Part shown: piece by piece, positions 14,898-18,124 of the stretch | Layout: each line of letters opens with the position of its first letter | Position numbering within the stretch: position 1 is the first letter of the stretch | NCBI GenBank assembly: GCA_035761165.1 | Contig: DASTRO010000167.1 | Span: 1-18,124 of the forward strand | Length of the DNA: 18,124 nt | Direction of reading: 5' to 3' | Source of the DNA: CALCHX01 sp035761165 | GTDB lineage: Bacteria; Gemmatimonadota; Gemmatimonadetes; Gemmatimonadales; Gemmatimonadaceae | The notes under the pieces: model-generated | What the model saw: only the letters and a program-made list of their open reading frames with translations | The model's database searches: none | What the model was told of the DNA's origin: nothing | Program-made: the position numbers and the translations under genes

Positions 14898-14902
14898 CCC
14901 AG

Positions 14903-15457
14903 ATGCGATCCATTCTTCGTCCTGCCTCGCTCGTCGTGCTCGTCCTGCTCGTCGCCACCTCGCCGGCCGCCGCGCAGCGCCGCGTCGAGCTCGGGATCGA
15001 TGCGGGGGCCGTCTTCGGCCTGGGCCACACGTCGTCGGTGTCCATCACGCTCCCGGGCTCGCGCTTCCGTGCGGGCTTCTTCCGGCCGGGCTCGCGCATC
15101 TCCGTCGAGCCGTCGCTCGGCCTCGGCTATCACAAGGTCGAGGGCGTGACCGGGGTCTTCACCTACGACCTCGAGCTCGGGACGCTCTTCCACTTCCGCC
15201 CCATCGCCGTCGAGAACGAGGGCACGGGGGGCGAGGTCGCCCGCGTCATCCCGCCGTACATCCGTCCCTTCGTGGGCGTCACCGGCTTCAGCGGCGGCGG
15301 GAGCGACAGCGAGTTCAGCGCGGGCGTGGGGCTCGGCGCGAAGGTCCCCTGGCGGCGCGACCTCGCGCTTCGCTTCGAGGCCAACGTCGGCTACGGCTTC
15401 GACAACAAGGCCACGCGCATCGGGGCGCTCGCGGGGCTGTCGTACTTCCCGCGGTAG
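14903..15457 (+). CDS. Small outer-membrane beta-barrel-like protein
   Basis: A 184-residue protein with a clear signal peptide (MRSILRPASLVVLVLLVATS, cleavage probably after AAA near residue 24). The mature part alternates polar and hydrophobic residues in short strands with many Gly and aromatic residues. Examples are VELGIDAGAVFGLG, RISVEPSLGLGYHKVE, IRPFVGVTGFSGGGSDSEFS and LRFEANVGYGFDNK. It ends in LSYFPR, an aromatic-rich strand like the last strand of outer-membrane barrels. The size suits an eight-stranded barrel of the OmpA/OmpX-like or 'outer membrane beta-barrel' group. No specific family or ligand can be named. It is divergent from the dehydrogenase operon and 128 bp upstream of the stress-protein gene. 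Confidence 0.8.
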   Translation: MRSILRPASLVVLVLLVATSPAAAQRRVELGIDAGAVFGLGHTSSVSITLPGSRFRAGFFRPGSRISVEPSLGLGYHKVEGVTGVFTYDLELGTLFHFRPIAVENEGTGGEVARVIPPYIRPFVGVTGFSGGGSDSEFSAGVGLGAKVPWRRDLALRFEANVGYGFDNKATRIGALAGLSYFPR

Positions 15458-15472
15458 TCCGCCGCCACCGTG

Positions 15473-15502
15473 CCGCGCGGGCGCATCGAGCCCGGCGCGC
15501 GG
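15473..15502 (+). terminator. Intergenic GC-rich hairpin, possible weak terminator
   Basis: Arms CCGCGC-GGGC and GCCC-(GGC)-GCGCGG pair around a 7-base loop, with a 3-base bulge. It lies 15 bp after the beta-barrel stop. There is no T-run after it, so it could be a Rho-assisted site, an RNA-stability hairpin or chance in GC-rich DNA. Confidence 0.3.
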
Positions 15503-15576
15503 CCGGCCGCGACGCGGGAGTGGGGACCGCAAATTGCTGCCTCCACCGTTCCCATCGCTGTCCACCCCTCCACGCC

Positions 15577-15580
15577 GGAG
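15577..15580 (+). promoter_or_regulatory. Ribosome binding site of the YflT-like gene
   Basis: GGAG stands five bases before ATG 15586 and supports that start. Confidence 0.5.
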
Positions 15581-15585
15581 CGCCG

Positions 15586-16038
15586 ATGTCCGAGCCTTCA
15601 ACGAATCCGGAGAAGACCCCCCGCCCCAGCGAGCGCGCCGATGAGCCAGTCGATTATCCCGAGAACTCGGTGGTCGGTGTCGTGGACGATGTGGACCAGG
15701 TCGAAGCTGCCGTCGAAGCGCTGACGAGCGGCGGATTCCTCCGCTCCGAGATCGATGTCCTGCACGGCCAGGCCGCGGCCGAGCGGCTGGAGCACGCCAC
15801 GGGACGGAGCGGACTCACCGGGCTCGCGATGCGGCTGGTGAAGCGCATCGGGATGCCTGACGACGAGACGGCCGTGAAGGACCGGTACGCGACGGCGCTC
15901 GACCACGGCCGCTTCGTGGTCGTGGTGCACGCGCCGACCGACGAGCGGCGGGAGCGCGCGGAGCTACTGCTGCGCGATCACGGCGGGCACTTCGTCAACT
16001 TCCTCGGCCGGTTCACGATCGAGCCAATGAGGCTCTGA
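15586..16038 (+). CDS. Small soluble protein resembling YflT/general stress protein 17M domain
   Basis: A 150-residue cytoplasmic protein without signal or membrane segment. After a charged, disordered arm (about residues 1-26) it shows NSVVGVVDDVDQVEAAVEAL and SGGFLRSEIDVLHG, then FVVVVHAPTDERRERAELLL and a last strand HFVNFLGRFTIEPM. The pattern is strand-helix-strand, helix, strand-helix-strand. This is the ferredoxin-like arrangement of general stress proteins of the YflT type, which regulate or sense nothing that is firmly established. The similarity is judged by eye and is modest. The gene converges on the maltokinase gene with 31 bp between stops, and I see no strong terminator there. 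Confidence 0.7.
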   Translation: MSEPSTNPEKTPRPSERADEPVDYPENSVVGVVDDVDQVEAAVEALTSGGFLRSEIDVLHGQAAAERLEHATGRSGLTGLAMRLVKRIGMPDDETAVKDRYATALDHGRFVVVVHAPTDERRERAELLLRDHGGHFVNFLGRFTIEPMRL

Positions 16039-16069
16039 ACGATCGCGCGGCGCGGCCGAGCCAGCGGCT

Positions 16070-17638
16070 TCAGAAGAGCTTCGCGATCCCCCGCAGCGGG
16101 ATCCAGGCCCAGGTGGGTCGGTTGTTCAGCTCGTAGCTCAGCTCGTAGAAGATCTTCTCGATCTCGAAGAGGGTGAGCAGCGCCTCGCTCCCCTGCGGCG
16201 TGTCGGGGAGGAGGGTGTCGGGCTCGTCGTCGTCCACACGGTGCATGTAGCCGTCGAGGAACGCGGCGCGGGCGTCGCGCTCCCAGCGGGCGGCGCGCAC
16301 CTCCACCGTGGGGTTCACGGCGGTGCCGGCGACCTCGCCCGCGGCGGTGGCGGCGGCGTAGGCGAAGGAGCGCATCATCCCCGCGACGTCGCGCAGCGGG
16401 CTGTGGCGCGCGCGGCGCTCCTCGAGCGAGCGCGCGGGCTCCCCCTCGAAGTCGATGATCATCCAGTCGCCGCCGGTGGTCCGCAGCACCTGCCCGAGAT
16501 GGAAGTCGCCATGGTGGCGCACGAGGAGCCCGGCGTCGCCGTGCTCGGTGACCTCGTCTGCCACCTCGTCGGCGATCTCGTCCAGCCGCCGCAGCAGCGC
16601 CGCACGACGGCCGAGGAGCGCCTGCGCGGGGGCACGCGACCTTGCGTCGAGCGCGCGCACGCGCGTGGCGAGGAGGTCGAGCGCGCCCGTCATCATCTCG
16701 CGCGCGCCGTCAGCCCACCGCTCCACGTCGGCGTCGCCGGCGTAGGTGGGGGCGAAGGCGGGGTCGTTCTCGTCCGAGGCGAGCGCCTCGTGCAGCGCGC
16801 GTGTCACGCGCCCCAGCTCCCGCGCCTCGGCGGCGAACGGATCGGGCGGCTCCGCCGTTCCCGGGGCGCGGAGGTACGCGCGCGCGCGCTCGAGCGCGTG
16901 CGACCAGGCGTCGCCGGTGGAGGGGACGTAGCGGCTGAGCATCGCGGCTACCGCTCGCTCCCCGCCCTCCTCCAGCCGCGCCACGCCGAGGAGCTCCGGC
17001 GTGTTGCGGAAGTCGGTGCGCGTGGTGAGGAAGCGCGCGATCTCCACATCCGGGTTCTCGCCAGGCTCGAGCCGGCGGAAGAGCTTCAGGATGGCCGCGT
17101 CGCCGTAGATGATGGAGCTGTTGCTCTGCTCGGCCGCGCCGAGGCGGGAGGGGCGAGGGGCGAGGGACGAGGGGCGAGGGGCGACGGACTCGAACACCAG
17201 GCGCACACCGTCCCCCTCGACCGTCTCGCCCCGCAGCATCGCCTCGAGCAGCGCCGCGCGGAACGCCTCGTCCTCCGTCGCATCGACGATCACGACTCCA
17301 TCCGACTCGCGCAGTACGTCGGCATGAGTGTCTCGTCCCCGATCCCCGGCCCCTGACCCCGCATTCTCGCCCCTCGCCCCTCGCCCCTCGCCCCTCCCCA
17401 CGAGCGGCAGCTGATAGCGCCACACGACGCCCTCGCCCAACTCCACCTCCAGCACCGCGAGGGCGAAGGGACCGCCGGGCCAGGGGAGCGGGATGACGCG
17501 GCCGATGCGGGCCGCGCGCGGCGCGCGCCCCTTGGCGCCGAACCAGCGGCGGCCGGCGAGCCAGCGCGCCAGGCGCTCGCCCGGGATGGCGGCCAGCGCC
17601 TCGCGGGCGAGGGCGCGCGCGGGGTCGGCGCCGGCCAT
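16070..17638 (-). CDS. Maltokinase (TreS-associated, Pep2-type)
   Basis: A 522-residue enzyme that phosphorylates maltose to maltose 1-phosphate, the donor for GlgE-type alpha-glucan synthesis; it acts in the cytoplasm. The N-terminal cap has LARWLAGRRWFGAKGR (23-38), typical of maltokinases. The kinase part has SNSSIIYGDAAILKLFRR (172-189, Lys185 for ATP), the Brenner-type motif HHGDFHLGQ (375-383, Asp378 as likely base) and IIDFEGEP (394-401) with Asp396 for metal, then RDVAGM (416-421). The last segment WIPLRGI is also typical. Start ATG 17638 overlaps the trehalose synthase stop (ATGA). Oddly, two low-complexity insertions (about residues 82-100 and 152-166) are encoded by heptanucleotide repeats. 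Otherwise the frame is intact and all motifs are present. Confidence 0.93.
   Translation of the reverse strand: MAGADPARALAREALAAIPGERLARWLAGRRWFGAKGRAPRAARIGRVIPLPWPGGPFALAVLEVELGEGVVWRYQLPLVGRGEGRGARGENAGSGAGDRGRDTHADVLRESDGVVIVDATEDEAFRAALLEAMLRGETVEGDGVRLVFESVAPRPSSLAPRPSRLGAAEQSNSSIIYGDAAILKLFRRLEPGENPDVEIARFLTTRTDFRNTPELLGVARLEEGGERAVAAMLSRYVPSTGDAWSHALERARAYLRAPGTAEPPDPFAAEARELGRVTRALHEALASDENDPAFAPTYAGDADVERWADGAREMMTGALDLLATRVRALDARSRAPAQALLGRRAALLRRLDEIADEVADEVTEHGDAGLLVRHHGDFHLGQVLRTTGGDWMIIDFEGEPARSLEERRARHSPLRDVAGMMRSFAYAAATAAGEVAGTAVNPTVEVRAARWERDARAAFLDGYMHRVDDDEPDTLLPDTPQGSEALLTLFEIEKIFYELSYELNNRPTWAWIPLRGIAKLF
17150..17184 (+). repeat. Heptanucleotide tandem repeat, 5 units of GGGGCGA (one with a mismatch)
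   Basis: Five consecutive 7-base units lie inside the maltokinase gene; the third reads GGGACGA. It encodes residues of the VAPRPSSLAPRPS stretch on the minus strand. Seven is not a multiple of three, so changing the number of units by one or two would shift the reading frame. Confidence 0.9.
17367..17394 (+). repeat. Heptanucleotide tandem repeat, 4 perfect units of TCGCCCC (reverse complement of the other tract)
   Basis: Four perfect copies lie inside the maltokinase gene, followed by a partial unit. It is the reverse complement of the repeat at 17150-17184, 182 bp away, so the two tracts form an inverted pair. It encodes the GEGRGARG-rich insertion on the minus strand. Confidence 0.9.
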
Positions 17639-18124
17639 CACTCCCCTCCGCCCGCGCCGCGCGCGTCGGCGGGGCGCTCCAGGCGGAACCAGTAGAAGGT
17701 GTGGGGGCCGAGGCTGAGGAAGTACGGCCGCTCGGTGATCACCGGGAACTCGATGTTGCCGATCATCTCCACGGGGGTCCAGTCGCAGAAGCGCTGGAGA
17801 TTGATCTCCACCGGCTGCACGAAGCGCGAGAGGTTGTTGACGCAGAGGATGACCTCGTCGCCGTGGGTGCGCAGGAAGGCGAGGACGCCGCGGTTCTCCG
17901 GGAGGAGCATCTCCATGCCGCCGCGGCCGAACGCCTGATGCTGCTGGCGCACCTTGATGATGCGGCGCATCCAGCGGAGGAGCGAGGTCTGCGTGCGCTC
18001 CTGCGCCATGACGTTCACGCCCTGGAAGCCGTAGGGCGGGTCCACGATGATCGGGAAGTAGAGCGCGGCGGCATCGGCGGCGGAGAAGCCCGCGTTCCAG
18101 CCGCCGGTCCACTGCATGGGCGTG
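17638..18124 (-). CDS. treS: Trehalose synthase (maltose alpha-D-glucosyltransferase), C-terminal part
   Basis: The frame is open to the right edge, so the 5' end is missing; about 162 C-terminal residues are visible. They match the end of GH13 trehalose synthase: TPMQWTGGWNAGFS, LYFPIIVDPPYGFQGVNVMA, LLRWMRRIIKVRQQHQAFGRG, then the C-terminal beta domain with ENRGVLAFLR, CVNNLSRFVQPVEINL and PHTFYWFRLE. TreS interconverts maltose and trehalose. The stop overlaps the maltokinase start, so the two are co-translated. This is the common TreS-maltokinase pair, in some bacteria one fused protein, that makes maltose 1-phosphate for GlgE. The catalytic residues lie outside the window. Confidence 0.94.
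   Translation of the reverse strand, partial: TPMQWTGGWNAGFSAADAAALYFPIIVDPPYGFQGVNVMAQERTQTSLLRWMRRIIKVRQQHQAFGRGGMEMLLPENRGVLAFLRTHGDEVILCVNNLSRFVQPVEINLQRFCDWTPVEMIGNIEFPVITERPYFLSLGPHTFYWFRLERPADARGAGGGE

Larger units (their letters stand above)
14703..14902. promoter_or_regulatory. Divergent intergenic region with likely promoters for both sides
   Basis: A 200-bp gap between the divergently transcribed dehydrogenase operon (minus) and the beta-barrel gene (plus). It must hold the promoter of the minus-strand run unless transcription comes from further away. I cannot identify convincing -35/-10 boxes. A 13-bp inverted repeat (GCGCGT-A-ACGCGC, 14768-14780) lies near the middle and could be an operator, though GC-rich DNA makes such palindromes by chance. 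Ribosome sites are seen at both edges. Confidence 0.5.

Noticed and set aside
16039..16069. Possible bidirectional terminator between the YflT-like gene and maltokinase
   Set aside because: Only a 4-bp GCCG/CGGC stem with a 6-base loop is seen, with no T-run; not better than chance at this GC content.
17639..18112. Fusion of trehalose synthase and maltokinase in one protein
   Set aside because: The maltokinase frame is open upstream of 17638, but that part reads as Arg/Pro-rich noise, while the TreS motifs lie in another frame that stops at 17638; they are two overlapping genes.
1..18124. CRISPR arrays, tRNA genes, insertion sequences, phage or defence genes
   Set aside because: None recognised: no spaced direct repeats other than the heptamer tracts, no transposase or integrase motifs, no terminal inverted repeats and no tRNA-like cloverleaf noticed by eye.

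Overview
The window is about 18 kb of very GC-rich bacterial DNA. It is densely packed, genes overlap by 1-14 bp, starts are ATG or GTG, and GGAG-type ribosome binding sites are common. The signals fit a Gram-negative, aerobic, probably soil or sediment bacterium: a Tat-exported dehydrogenase with a Gram-negative-type cytochrome partner, a predicted outer-membrane beta-barrel protein, a caa3-like oxidase, a group-2 Mrp antiporter and a TreS-maltokinase pair. Gemmatimonadota or a similar deep-branching phylum is my best guess, but no marker gene is present and the assignment is weak.

Layout. (1) Positions 1-3768, plus strand: the end of a Mrp-type Na+(K+)/H+ antiporter operon, as a fused MrpA-MrpB (5' end cut off) followed by MrpC, D, E, F and G, nearly all with start/stop overlaps. 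(2) Positions 3788-14702, minus strand: an unbroken run of ten genes. In transcription order (right to left) these are a Tat-signal dehydrogenase small subunit, a GMC flavoprotein with a Cys cluster, a three-haem cytochrome c, oxidase subunit II with its own cytochrome c domain, a fused oxidase subunit I+III, a three-helix membrane protein of unknown family, a BrkB/YihY membrane protein, a carboxymuconolactone decarboxylase/AhpD-like protein, an M20 amidohydrolase and a TRIC/UPF0126 channel-like protein. (3) Positions 14703-14902: a 200-bp divergent intergenic region. (4) Positions 14903-16038, plus strand: a small beta-barrel protein and a YflT-like stress protein. (5) Positions 16070-18124, minus strand: maltokinase and the C-terminal end of trehalose synthase, overlapping by 4 bp. 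No tRNA, rRNA, CRISPR array, insertion sequence or phage gene was seen, and no gene-free stretch exceeds 300 bp.

How the genes fit together. The most coherent unit is a complete electron path in one transcription direction: an exported flavoprotein oxidises a sugar, sugar acid or alcohol; electrons pass through a soluble three-haem cytochrome, then the haem c and CuA of subunit II, to the haem-copper centre of the I+III fusion and to oxygen. The cytochrome gene ends 1 bp before the start of the oxidase subunit II gene, which suggests that dehydrogenase and oxidase are made together. The oxidase keeps all metal ligands, but by eye it differs from the Paracoccus model at several proton-channel positions. 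The other notable feature is a pair of inverted heptanucleotide repeat tracts inside the maltokinase reading frame, where loss or gain of one unit would shift the frame.
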